A stretch of 64,000 nt of DNA from Planctomycetota bacterium (GTDB lineage: Bacteria; Planctomycetota; Planctomycetia; Planctomycetales; Planctomycetaceae). The position numbers were made by a program, and so were the translations under genes. Below, piece after piece: positions 10,970 to 20,017 of the stretch. The stretch lies in assembly GCA_003670925.1 (NCBI GenBank), contig QWQG01000186.1, positions 21,505 to 85,504 of the forward strand. Reading direction: 5' to 3'. The notes under the pieces are model-generated. The model was given only the letters and a program-made list of their open reading frames with translations, did not search any database and was not told the origin of the DNA. Within the stretch, counting starts at the first letter, position 1. Every line of letters begins with the position of its first letter.

Positions 10970-11950
10970 TCAAACTCGCTTGGCGGCGGATTCTACGATT
11001 TGCCGGATGAGTTCTTGGAAGCTCATGCCGACTTTGGTGGCGATCATCGGCAAGTCAGAATGCTCGGGGTGTAGGCCTGCGAGAGGATTGGCTTCGATAA
11101 AGTTGGGTTGACCGCTGCCGTCTGATCGCAGATCGATGCGACCCGCGTCGCGACCGTTCAGTTCACGCCATGAGATGAGTGCAATGCGTTCCGCTTCGGC
11201 GACTTCAGGATCGTTGTCGGATCTTACGAGATCGTAGCGAACGAGCTCTTCGCAGCGTTCTTTGTTGAGGTAAGAATATGCGCCCGGTTCAGCATCCGAC
11301 AGGAGTACGATCTCAAGCGTGCCGAGCACCCTTGCGTCATCGCCTGACCCCAGAATCCCCACCGTGAATTCACGACCGCTAAGATATGTCTCGACGAGCA
11401 CTGGCTGGCGGAAATCGGAAAGCAATGCTGCACACACTTGGCTTAACTCAGCCGCAGATGAAATCCGCGAGGCTGGCGAAACGCCTTTTCCCGTGCCTTC
11501 GGCAATCGGCTTGGCGAAGAGCGGGAACGGTAGATTGACCTTCGCGAGATCGGACATAGTTTCGACGACCACAAACTGCGGTGTCGGCATGCCGCTTTTT
11601 TCGACAAGTGTCTTCGTGAGTCCCTTGTGCAAGCACACGGTCATGGCAACCGGGTCCCCAAACGTGCAGGGAATGGAATAGGCTTCCAGTAATGCAGGCA
11701 CTTGGGCTTCGCGGGCGATGCCACGCAGCCCTTCACAGATGTTAAATACCAAATCCCAACGATCACCAGCAGCCAAGCAACTTACCAATTGCCGCACATG
11801 ACCGATTCGATCCGTCTTGTGTCCCAACGACCGAAGCGCATTTTCCAGAGAATCGATCGTATCTATCCGGTCGAATTCGGCGGTTTCTAGTTCGCTGTAA
11901 CCTTCAGCGAGGTACGCCTCACGCAGGTCGTATGTCAGTCCAATCTTCAT
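10970..11950 (-). CDS. ATP-grasp ligase, D-alanine--D-alanine ligase-like
   Basis: 'MKIGLTYDLREAY...VFNICEGLRG...PLFAKPIAEGTGKGV...RIDLRSDGSGQPNFIEANPLAGLHPEHSDLPMIA' matches the ATP-grasp/Ddl pattern. ATG overlaps the upstream gene stop (ATGA). Confidence 0.82.
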   Translation of the reverse strand: MKIGLTYDLREAYLAEGYSELETAEFDRIDTIDSLENALRSLGHKTDRIGHVRQLVSCLAAGDRWDLVFNICEGLRGIAREAQVPALLEAYSIPCTFGDPVAMTVCLHKGLTKTLVEKSGMPTPQFVVVETMSDLAKVNLPFPLFAKPIAEGTGKGVSPASRISSAAELSQVCAALLSDFRQPVLVETYLSGREFTVGILGSGDDARVLGTLEIVLLSDAEPGAYSYLNKERCEELVRYDLVRSDNDPEVAEAERIALISWRELNGRDAGRIDLRSDGSGQPNFIEANPLAGLHPEHSDLPMIATKVGMSFQELIRQIVESAAKRV

Positions 11951-12462
11951 GCCGCCACAACCTCCGTTGCCGCATCCAAATCTTCCCTCTCAGGGAGTTC
12001 GGCATACAACTGTGCCCGATACCGCTCCGCTTCGTCGCGATCCATGCCCAGCACTTGCAGGAGTTGCTGCTCAGGCCGCAGGAGTTGCACGGGACAGCCT
12101 CCAGCTGGCCGTTCCTTGATCCCATCGACATCGTAATCAAATGGGTAGATGCGGCAGATAAGCGGCCTCTCGATGAGTGCAAGCGTGCATCCCTGAGCGC
12201 CAAGAAAATGGCAGTCTCCGTTCGACTGTTGCTTGAGCACGCGCCGCGTTCCATTCGGTCGAAACACGTGATGCTGCCAGAACGGATCTTCCAGCGTCTG
12301 ATCATAAGACGCATCTTTTGGCGCACGATATTCCGTAAAATCCGTCGCGGATGATGCGACCGCGATGCGGCGGACATCTCCCAGCGTCACGTAAATATCG
12401 GTTTTCTGACAACACGTCGAATAGTGTCTAGCACAGCGTGCACATAGGAACTCGTCGGACAC
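11947..12462 (-). CDS. YkgJ-family cysteine cluster protein
   Basis: 'FLCARCARHYSTCCQKTDIYVTLGDVRRI...CHFLGAQGCTLALIERPLICRIYPF' gives the characteristic Cys cluster of YkgJ/CxxCxxxxC proteins. Confidence 0.85.
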   Translation of the reverse strand: MSDEFLCARCARHYSTCCQKTDIYVTLGDVRRIAVASSATDFTEYRAPKDASYDQTLEDPFWQHHVFRPNGTRRVLKQQSNGDCHFLGAQGCTLALIERPLICRIYPFDYDVDGIKERPAGGCPVQLLRPEQQLLQVLGMDRDEAERYRAQLYAELPEREDLDAATEVVAA

Positions 12463-12644
12463 AATAACTTCCTAGGGAAAAATTTTGGGGAAACTTCACG
12501 TGAATTTCGCTCAACTGCCAGACACACGCGACGACCTCTGGTTGCCGCTTTGTCAACGACCCCCGTCGCACATGTACCGGCAGGCTGATTCAAGTCTATC
12601 GGTACACTGCGCGAGATTGACTGAATAGTGTGCTTCTGCATCCG

Positions 12645-14093
12645 CTAAGTGGGGATTGGATCCGGATAACGGAACGTCTTGCCTTCAAAGTTCCGAAGCA
12701 GCAAGTCGTCACCATCGCGTCCGACCAAACTGTCGGGCTGAAGTGGAATTTTTCCTCCTCCGCCCGGAGCATCGATCACGTACGTTGGTACCGCGTAGCC
12801 TGTAGTGAAACCACGTAAACCTTGGATGATTTCCAGACCCTTTGAAACGGGCGTCCGAAAATGTGACGAACCACTAATCGGATCGCACTGGTAAAGATAA
12901 TACGGGCGTACACGCATCAGCAGCAATTTATGAACAAGCTCCTTCATAATTTCTACTTCGTCGTTGACTCCCTTGAGCAACACAGTCTGAGAACCCAGTG
13001 GAATCCCAGCATCAACTAATCGTTCGCACGCTTGTTTTGATTCCACGGTGCATTCTTCTGGATGCAGATAGTGAACACTCATCCAAATTGGATGATACTT
13101 ACGCAGCATGGTGCAGAGCTCCGGCGTGATGCGTTGCGGCAGCACGGCGGGCATCTTCGTCCCGATTCGAATAAATTCGATATGCGGGATCGCTCGTAGG
13201 CGGCCGATGATCCAATCAAGCTTTTCGTCGCTGAGTGCCAGTGGATCACCGCCAGAGATCAGCACGTCACGCACCTGCGTCGCTTCTTCCAAGTAGTGAA
13301 AAATGGCTTCTAAGCGTTCGACGTTTGGCTGAATTTCCCCGTGACCTACCACTCGTGAACGAGTGCAATAACGGCAATAGGTGGAACAAAAATCGAGCGG
13401 CAACAAGAGCACTCGATCAGGATACCGATGCACAAGGCCCGGAACTGGACTGTGTCCATCTTCGCCCAAAGGATCATCCGCTTCGCCCGCCGTACGGACG
13501 AATTCTCGCGTCGTCGGAACCACTGTTTTTCGCAGCGCCTGCAACGGGTTTTCAGGATCAAGGAGACTCATGTAGTACGGCGTAACGGCCGTTGGAAGCA
13601 GCGTCCCACCATCGGAAAGAACATCCCGTTCTTCTGTGGACAAATCCAAGATTTTCTCGAATTGCTCCAGCGTCTTAATGCGGTGCCGGGATTGCCAACG
13701 CCAGTCGTCCCAATCGTCGTCTGTTGCATCCGGATAGAAGCGTTCACGGAACTGGACGGTACGGGCGTTTTCTTGGCGGGGCTGAGTTCCTGCATGATGG
13801 GCGGCGTCAAGTCTGACACCATTGCGAGTAGACTGGTTTTGAGTCGCCGTTACTCTGTCAGTAACAGCCTGTCCGTTGCTCTTTTTTTGGCGGGAAGCAA
13901 TTGCCGATGGGGCAGCGTTTCGAACAAGGTTCAAAACTGACAATTTACTGGGGGGGTAGGTTTGCGCCTTTGTAGCAGTTCCTTCTGCGATGGTCAGGAC
14001 ACTTAGACGCCCTGAACTTCCTGGAGGGTCATCATGCTCCGGCCCGACGGAAGGAGGTTCCGAACTCTCCCCGCCGAATGACGATTCGTCCAT
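12645..14093 (-). CDS. kamA: KamA-family radical SAM protein (lysine 2,3-aminomutase-like) with long low-complexity N-terminal extension
   Basis: Radical SAM 'CSTYCRYCTRS', 'LISGGDPLALSDEKLDWIIGRLRAIPHIEFIRIGTK', PLP-Lys motif 'VIDAPGGGGKIPLQP'. True start could be downstream of 14093. Confidence 0.9.
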   Translation of the reverse strand: MDESSFGGESSEPPSVGPEHDDPPGSSGRLSVLTIAEGTATKAQTYPPSKLSVLNLVRNAAPSAIASRQKKSNGQAVTDRVTATQNQSTRNGVRLDAAHHAGTQPRQENARTVQFRERFYPDATDDDWDDWRWQSRHRIKTLEQFEKILDLSTEERDVLSDGGTLLPTAVTPYYMSLLDPENPLQALRKTVVPTTREFVRTAGEADDPLGEDGHSPVPGLVHRYPDRVLLLPLDFCSTYCRYCTRSRVVGHGEIQPNVERLEAIFHYLEEATQVRDVLISGGDPLALSDEKLDWIIGRLRAIPHIEFIRIGTKMPAVLPQRITPELCTMLRKYHPIWMSVHYLHPEECTVESKQACERLVDAGIPLGSQTVLLKGVNDEVEIMKELVHKLLLMRVRPYYLYQCDPISGSSHFRTPVSKGLEIIQGLRGFTTGYAVPTYVIDAPGGGGKIPLQPDSLVGRDGDDLLLRNFEGKTFRYPDPIPT

Positions 14094-14660
14094 TAAATAA
14101 AATCTCCGCGTTCTGCATCTGGTCGCACTTCATGATCAGGAATCCCCAAGATGGATTTCATAAAATCCTGAGGAAAACAAGCTGTTGGAAACAAGTGGCA
14201 GGCTGGAAATCCGTTTCCTAGTCCGTTTCAGGTCATCTGAAAACGATGGGCACTGGGATTTCTAAAGACAGCAAATAACTCTTCCAAACAATTGAAACGC
14301 GAGGCCGATGCAATGGTTGAGAAGTCGGCAGACTCGAGTTAACACCGGCCGACTCCATCCCGGGTTAACGATCAAGCAAATTGATAGCGAGTCTCTTCCC
14401 GGATCGATCGCTCTTTCAGCAAAAGCTCCAGGGGTGAGGGAATGACGCCAACAGGCCGAACCCCTCTACACCTCCACATGTGTTTTGTATGGACAACTTG
14501 GCCGTCTCCGCAACTCTCGCACAAAAAAACCAGAGCCACTTAGACCAGTCAGATGAGATTCATCGCACCATGCAAATAAACCTCACTGCGCGGCGTTATA
14601 TCTTTCATCGCTTCCAAATCAATAGATCAGTTGCCGTTGTTTTCCGGAATCAGGAGAAAA

Positions 14661-15704
14661 TCACAAAATTGCAACTGTTAGCCCCGCCAGAGCAGCAAGC
14701 ACTGCTCCCAGCCAAAACGCAATTACGATTCTTGTTTCAGCGACTCCGCGAAATACAAAGTGGTTGTGCAGAGGACTGCAGAGCAGCACTCGTCGCCGCG
14801 TCCGCCGATACCAGCCAACTTGCAGCATTACACTCAGTGTCTCAACGACGAAGACCGCTCCGATGATCGCCAACAGCAATTCATGACCGGTCGATAATGC
14901 GGCAAGTGCCAATAAACCGCCGATTGGCAAGGAACCCGCATCGCCCATAAAGACGCGAGCCGGATGTCGATTCCACCAGAGAAATCCGAAGGTGCTTCCA
15001 GCCAGCGCCGCACAACTAATCGCAGCGACAGTCCGACTTGAATCATGGATGTCAGGTCCATCACCCCCAACTATTGATATACCGCAAATTACCAGAACCA
15101 TCGTGCTCGATGCGATTGCTGAACAGCCGCAGGCAAGTCCATCGAGGCCGTCCGTCAGATTGACCGCATTCGACGAACCGACAATCACGAAGGCCGCCCA
15201 CGGAATCCAGCCCCAGCCAAGGCGGATTGTAGCATCAATCCCTGGAATCATGATGCGTCCTGCGTGGGCACCGGTGGTCTGAAGCATGTACATCCATCCG
15301 GCTGCAGCAAATGCAATCAGGCATTGAAAGATGAGCTTTTTTCGAGCTGTCAGACCCATTCTGGCAGTTCGCAACTTAATCCAGTCATCAGAGACGCCAA
15401 GCAGCGTGAACGCTGCGACAGTGAGGCAAAAAAGCCATGCCTGCGGGGATGACACATCAGCCATGCACAAGATCGAAAGTACAGTGGTTCCGGCAATCAA
15501 CAAACCGCCCATGGTCGGCGTGTTCTGTTTCGCGGCGTGCAGTTCGTTCAAACGCGCTGAATCGCTGACAATGCGTTCGGTGAAACGCGACCTGAGCCAT
15601 CGAATCAACCATGGCCCACACACGAGCGACAGCACCAGCGAAAGTAATCCGGCACCGTATATGCCCATAGAATTTGACATTGCAAATGATTCGCCAGTGA
15701 ACAC
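14661..15704 (-). CDS. mraY: Phospho-N-acetylmuramoyl-pentapeptide-transferase-like (MraY family); start probably internal Met (MSNSMGIYGAG)
   Basis: 'NTPTMGGLL', 'LLGVSDDWIKL...GLTARKKLIFQ', 'NLTDGLDGLACG', 'VFMGDAGSLPIGG', 'SPLHNHFVFRG'; multi-TM. Confidence 0.85.
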   Translation of the reverse strand: MFTGESFAMSNSMGIYGAGLLSLVLSLVCGPWLIRWLRSRFTERIVSDSARLNELHAAKQNTPTMGGLLIAGTTVLSILCMADVSSPQAWLFCLTVAAFTLLGVSDDWIKLRTARMGLTARKKLIFQCLIAFAAAGWMYMLQTTGAHAGRIMIPGIDATIRLGWGWIPWAAFVIVGSSNAVNLTDGLDGLACGCSAIASSTMVLVICGISIVGGDGPDIHDSSRTVAAISCAALAGSTFGFLWWNRHPARVFMGDAGSLPIGGLLALAALSTGHELLLAIIGAVFVVETLSVMLQVGWYRRTRRRVLLCSPLHNHFVFRGVAETRIVIAFWLGAVLAALAGLTVAIL

Positions 15705-15803
15705 CGAGGTCTCCTGTATTACTCAGTCGCTCTGCTGACAGAGATTTCCTAGTCCGATGTGCCAAGAGTCTGAAATCGCTCATGAATCTGCGATTCCAGT
15801 TGT

Positions 15804-16547
15804 CTATTCAATCAACGGACGTTGGCGTTTTAAATGGGCACGATGAAATGTGTCGAATTCGGGCGGCAGCAACGTGAGCAACTGTTCGATCGACAGGGAA
15901 TGCAAATCCCACGTAAGGTCAAGCTGGCTGAGCACATCTGCAAAGCGGCGCGGGCTTCCGGGACTTTTTCCGCTCAGTCTAGGGCGATTCCGCCCAATGG
16001 CAGCGTCGTAGTAAAGCCGAGTGGCAACTCCCACGACGGCGTTGCAGGTGACCAGCGATGGTCGGGAGGCAATCAACGGGACAAGTACGCCGAGTTGAGT
16101 TGGTGTGCCGCACAGCAAAGACATGGCGCGACGCGGATCGTCGCGATGAGCCCGATAGATCTGAAATGGCCCTGCCAGAAGATGACGGCAGGTCCGGCGA
16201 GGGTCTTCCAGATCGGCCAGCCAACGAAATCGCTCGCCGGGATTCCAGCGATCCTTAACCTTCGGACACAGGGACTCAAACCAGTACAAGGCCAACCAGC
16301 ACCAAAATCCGGCGTCGGCGCGAAGTGTGGTCGTATCTTTTCGCAACAGCCGAGTCAGGTGTTCGGCAATCTCGAGGCGTGATCGAAACCGACACACTTC
16401 GGCCTCAAACTCCGCCTCGATCGGTTCTGAGGTTCCCGATTCTGTCAGCAGTTCTAGCGGAGCGTCCGCCGTCGGATATTCTTTCAGCGATGCGAGAAAC
16501 GCATCGAACTGTTCAATCCCAGCTTGTGTGAGTCGGCGAGCCAGCAT
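15804..16547 (-). CDS. Uncharacterised protein, resembles DUF6339-type proteins (from memory)
   Basis: 'MLARRLTQAGIEQFDAFLASL...RFRSRLEIAEHLTRLL...GFWCWLALYWFESLCP'. ATG at 16547 is 17 nt after the stop of the upstream gene on the same strand. Confidence 0.72.
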   Translation of the reverse strand: MLARRLTQAGIEQFDAFLASLKEYPTADAPLELLTESGTSEPIEAEFEAEVCRFRSRLEIAEHLTRLLRKDTTTLRADAGFWCWLALYWFESLCPKVKDRWNPGERFRWLADLEDPRRTCRHLLAGPFQIYRAHRDDPRRAMSLLCGTPTQLGVLVPLIASRPSLVTCNAVVGVATRLYYDAAIGRNRPRLSGKSPGSPRRFADVLSQLDLTWDLHSLSIEQLLTLLPPEFDTFHRAHLKRQRPLIE

Positions 16548-16564
16548 AATGAAGCTAAAACCAA

Positions 16565-18658
16565 TCAAAGCCAGACATATTTCTGCACAAACTCCACGAC
16601 GTCACCGAAGCACCAATAGGCCAACGATGTCTTGCCGCAGTACAAATGCACGGTCACTTCCACGCCGATCCGCTGAGGCGGAAGATCCTGTCCTGCATTC
16701 GCTTCTGCCGTCAGTTCGAACACGGTTCCCAGTTCAGTATCGGTTGTCGAACGAGTCGCGACCTTGGTGAGATGGCACGTGAATTCTTTTTCAGGCTGTG
16801 ATGCCAGTTTAAATTCCCCTTCAAGTTCGGGTGATTGGCCGTTAACAACTCGGTCCCGCTGCGCCTTCAGCAAGTGCCCCATGCGTTTCTCTTCAACTAA
16901 TAGTTCCATGTGCCATTGGCTGCCTTCCCCGTCGTTCATGATGTCGAATAAATGATCTCCCGCGCGAACGGGACGATCTTCCAGAAGTTGGCGTAACTGA
17001 AAGTCTGGAATGCGACCGCTCGCCTGAGCCTTGATGTAAAGTTTTTCAGCCTTGCGTTTTTCAAGTTGAGCCAGTTGCTTGACGGCGACTCGACCGTCGC
17101 CAAGGATTCGCTGCTTTTCCACTTCCAAACGTTTGACAGTCGCCACTGCACTGCCCTTCTGCTCGCCTTCTTCAGATCGCTCCTGAAATTGTGCAGTCCG
17201 GATTTCATTTTCTTTCGCAAGCTGCATGTTGTTCTGCTTTTCGATCGCAGCCTTTGCCTCCTCAATCTGTCCGTCCAGTTCGTCGTTCTGCAAGACGATG
17301 AGGAGATCACCTTTCTTGACCAACTGATCGGGAGGAATCATGATACCCGTCCGCGTTATCAGGCCGTCGGATGTTGCAAACACGGCAGTTTGTTCCACTG
17401 GCATCCATTTGCCTTCAGCCTTGATTGGATATTCCAGCTGATACAACGCCATCACTGCGACCAGTCCGGCGACACCCAACAAGACGGCAGCCGAGATCGC
17501 TAACTTTCGACCACGAAACCATTCCAAGCCTTTGCCCATCACTTTCCACAGACTCAGGCCAAAAATTCGCCCATACTGGCGAGAGTTCCACAGTGCCGCT
17601 CCAATGTGATCGGCCAAGAGTTCTGCTCGCTGCTCCAGTTGAGGCAATGGTTCTGATTCGGCAATCTGTTCGATTACGAGGCAACCTGTAGCTCGCGGGC
17701 GTTTCTTCCGCCGTTCACGATCCTCCTCTTCGCCCTGCTTGCGGACCATGGCTTCGTTTTCAAACATTGGCACGAGCATGACCATCCGGGAACCACTCTC
17801 CTGCACAAACGCCGCGAGAGGTTCTTCAACTTGTGGAGCAAGCCCTTCCACTTTGCCAGTGTAAATCAGGGTCTCACCCATCTCAATCACGCGCTGTGAC
17901 AGATTTCGCATGGCAACGATCAAATTCGCTCGCGGATTAACACTGCTTTGGCCACTCACCGCTCGAATTTGAAAACTACGCCCCTTCCGGATCGCAACAC
18001 TGACACGATCACAGCCGAGCAAAGCGCGGCTGTCACTCGCTGCTGCGTCCGCGACTTCATCTTCTAGCAACGAACGCTGAAGCCGTAGCGAAAATTGTTC
18101 AAAGTCGCTCCAGAATTGATTTTTAAGTTCTACGTTGTCTTCCACGTTACGTCGGCGACCTTCCAGAAATCGCGACGCGTATCCGCACATCTGTTCCAAA
18201 AACTGCATGTACCCCGACTGGGCCTTCACCGGTACATCAGGACGCTGAAACAATTCGACGACACCGACACACTTCTTTTCTTTATGCAGTGCTGATAGCA
18301 CCAAGACATGTTCGGTCGGGAGTTTTGATTCACCCCCGTGAGTCAGCGTCCGAGCTTCACCCGTCTGCATCACTTCGACAAGCAATTTCTCGTTGACTCC
18401 CAAGGCACCGGGCGTTTCACGCAGTCCTGTTTGCTCCAAATTCATCTGCGCGAGCAAGCTGAGACGACCAGATTCGTCCAATAACCAGACGACACCCGCA
18501 CGCGCCCCCACTGCCGTGACCACACGCGTCAGAAATTCCTGAAAGTAGATCGGCGGCGGAATTTCCTGACCCGACATCTGCTCAATCTCACGTGCCAACT
18601 GCATCACGCGTTCGCGGACTTTTTTAAGGTTTTCGTCGACTGGTACAGGTTCTGTCAT
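16565..18658 (-). CDS. GAF-domain protein fused to HlyD-type membrane fusion/adaptor domain
   Basis: N-terminal GAF-like blocks ('VGARAGVVWLLDESGRLSLLAQ...', 'ALLGCDRVSVAIRKGRSFQIRAVSGQ'), single TM 'LAISAAVLLGVAGLVAVMALYQLEYPIKAEG', then HlyD-like 'FATSDGLITRTGIMIPPDQLVKKGDLLIVLQNDELDGQIEEAKAAI'. Confidence 0.85.
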   Translation of the reverse strand: MTEPVPVDENLKKVRERVMQLAREIEQMSGQEIPPPIYFQEFLTRVVTAVGARAGVVWLLDESGRLSLLAQMNLEQTGLRETPGALGVNEKLLVEVMQTGEARTLTHGGESKLPTEHVLVLSALHKEKKCVGVVELFQRPDVPVKAQSGYMQFLEQMCGYASRFLEGRRRNVEDNVELKNQFWSDFEQFSLRLQRSLLEDEVADAAASDSRALLGCDRVSVAIRKGRSFQIRAVSGQSSVNPRANLIVAMRNLSQRVIEMGETLIYTGKVEGLAPQVEEPLAAFVQESGSRMVMLVPMFENEAMVRKQGEEEDRERRKKRPRATGCLVIEQIAESEPLPQLEQRAELLADHIGAALWNSRQYGRIFGLSLWKVMGKGLEWFRGRKLAISAAVLLGVAGLVAVMALYQLEYPIKAEGKWMPVEQTAVFATSDGLITRTGIMIPPDQLVKKGDLLIVLQNDELDGQIEEAKAAIEKQNNMQLAKENEIRTAQFQERSEEGEQKGSAVATVKRLEVEKQRILGDGRVAVKQLAQLEKRKAEKLYIKAQASGRIPDFQLRQLLEDRPVRAGDHLFDIMNDGEGSQWHMELLVEEKRMGHLLKAQRDRVVNGQSPELEGEFKLASQPEKEFTCHLTKVATRSTTDTELGTVFELTAEANAGQDLPPQRIGVEVTVHLYCGKTSLAYWCFGDVVEFVQKYVWL

Positions 18659-18925
18659 GAAAATAGTCCGGTGTACTGCAGATGATCGGCGGTATGCTGA
18701 TGGAATGTTTCGTCGTTACGATGCAAAATTGGGCGGGTGTTTCAGCAGAATACCAGCTTGTTTTGGCGCGGAAAACCGAAATCTCCAACACACTTCGCCT
18801 TGATTGCCTTAAAACCGCGGATTGTTCATGTGTTCTGAAATACGGTCAAGACCGTTGATCCCTTTGCTTGCAAGAGTTTGATACCGATTTTTATTTTTGC
18901 AATCGCATGCGAGGAATAGGCAGAA

Positions 18926-20014
18926 TTGGTAACCTTTCGGCGGCATTCTTATGTGTGGATTTCGCCACTGGTCAGCGGTTCCCCCAATTTGTTGCAGAAT
19001 GAGTTGCAAATGACTTATCAAACGTCTGACAACAGTTCTGCAGATTTAGCGTGGTCGGGTGCTGCGATGTCTAGGCTTCCTGTCACACCCTGCGATCGCC
19101 AAATCCATACGACTGCGATGACCGCGTTTGGTATCTTCTTGATGGTGGCATGCCGGTCCGCGACCGCGATCAGCGATGAAGCTGCCGAATTCACAAAAGA
19201 GGTCTGCATCGTGCAGGACCCATTAATTTCCGAGGCGAGCGGACTTGCCGTCAGTCGGACAACTCCAAATGCCGTCTGGCTGCACAATGATTCGGGTGAC
19301 TTACCGCGTTTATTTCTGATCGGCCTGCAGGGTACGACGCTGGGTATCGTGAATGTGAAGGATGTGACAGCCACGGACTGGGAAGATATCTGTTCATTTG
19401 AACTAGACGACGCATCATGGCTGCTCGTGGGCGACATCGGAGACAACCAACGCATGCGCGGAACGAAGTCGCGGCCGTGCCAACTTTTGTTGCTGAAAGA
19501 ACCAAAACTGAAACTGCCCAGTGCCACAAAAATGATCGCCCAGTCGACAGTCGAGGTTGTCCGCAGGATCGAATTTCAATTTCCCGATGGCGCACATGAC
19601 TGTGAAAGTCTAGCTGTCGATACCGTATCACGCACCATTCTGCTCGTCACAAAAGCCGATCCCTTTGAGAGCGCGTTGTATTCGTTGCCACTGGCTTTGA
19701 CGACGGGGAAAGAATCACTGACAGCCGAACGACTCGCCCCCTTGGGCGTCACGTATGCAACTGCGATGGACGTTTCCTCCGACGGCCGTCATTTGGCGAT
19801 CGTCAATATGTTCAGCGGCGTGATGCTGACGCGCGAGGACCCGGAAAAACAATCGTGGGCCGAGGCATCCCGCGGATCCATCACAGTGCTCACATTGCCA
19901 ATCCGGAAACAGGGAGAATCTGTCTGCTTCACCGGCGACGGCAATTCACTGCTGCTTAACAGCGAGGGCAAATCACAGCCGCTGTGGCAGGTTCAGCTGA
20001 AAACCCCGGAATAA
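18926..20014 (+). CDS. Secreted protein of unknown function, probable beta-propeller-like; start uncertain (18926, 19010 or later)
   Basis: Long ORF with 'EASGLAVSRTTPNAVWLHNDSGDLPRLFLIG', 'DWEDICSFELDDASWLLVGDIGDNQRMRG'. Hydrophobic segment 'MTAFGIFLMVACRSATAISDE' suggests signal peptide. Confidence 0.75.
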   Translation: MVTFRRHSYVWISPLVSGSPNLLQNELQMTYQTSDNSSADLAWSGAAMSRLPVTPCDRQIHTTAMTAFGIFLMVACRSATAISDEAAEFTKEVCIVQDPLISEASGLAVSRTTPNAVWLHNDSGDLPRLFLIGLQGTTLGIVNVKDVTATDWEDICSFELDDASWLLVGDIGDNQRMRGTKSRPCQLLLLKEPKLKLPSATKMIAQSTVEVVRRIEFQFPDGAHDCESLAVDTVSRTILLVTKADPFESALYSLPLALTTGKESLTAERLAPLGVTYATAMDVSSDGRHLAIVNMFSGVMLTREDPEKQSWAEASRGSITVLTLPIRKQGESVCFTGDGNSLLLNSEGKSQPLWQVQLKTPE

Positions 20015-20017
20015 AAC

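Noticed and set aside
13428-13940. 170-aa plus-strand ORF
   Set aside because: Antisense to kamA, which has unmistakable motifs.
15834-16382. 182-aa plus-strand ORF
   Set aside because: Antisense to the DUF6339-like gene; no supporting features.
18900-18950. tRNA-like 'GGCAGAATTGGTAAC' stretch
   Set aside because: Resembles a D-arm only; no acceptor pairing or GTTCGANTC-type T-arm at the right distance.
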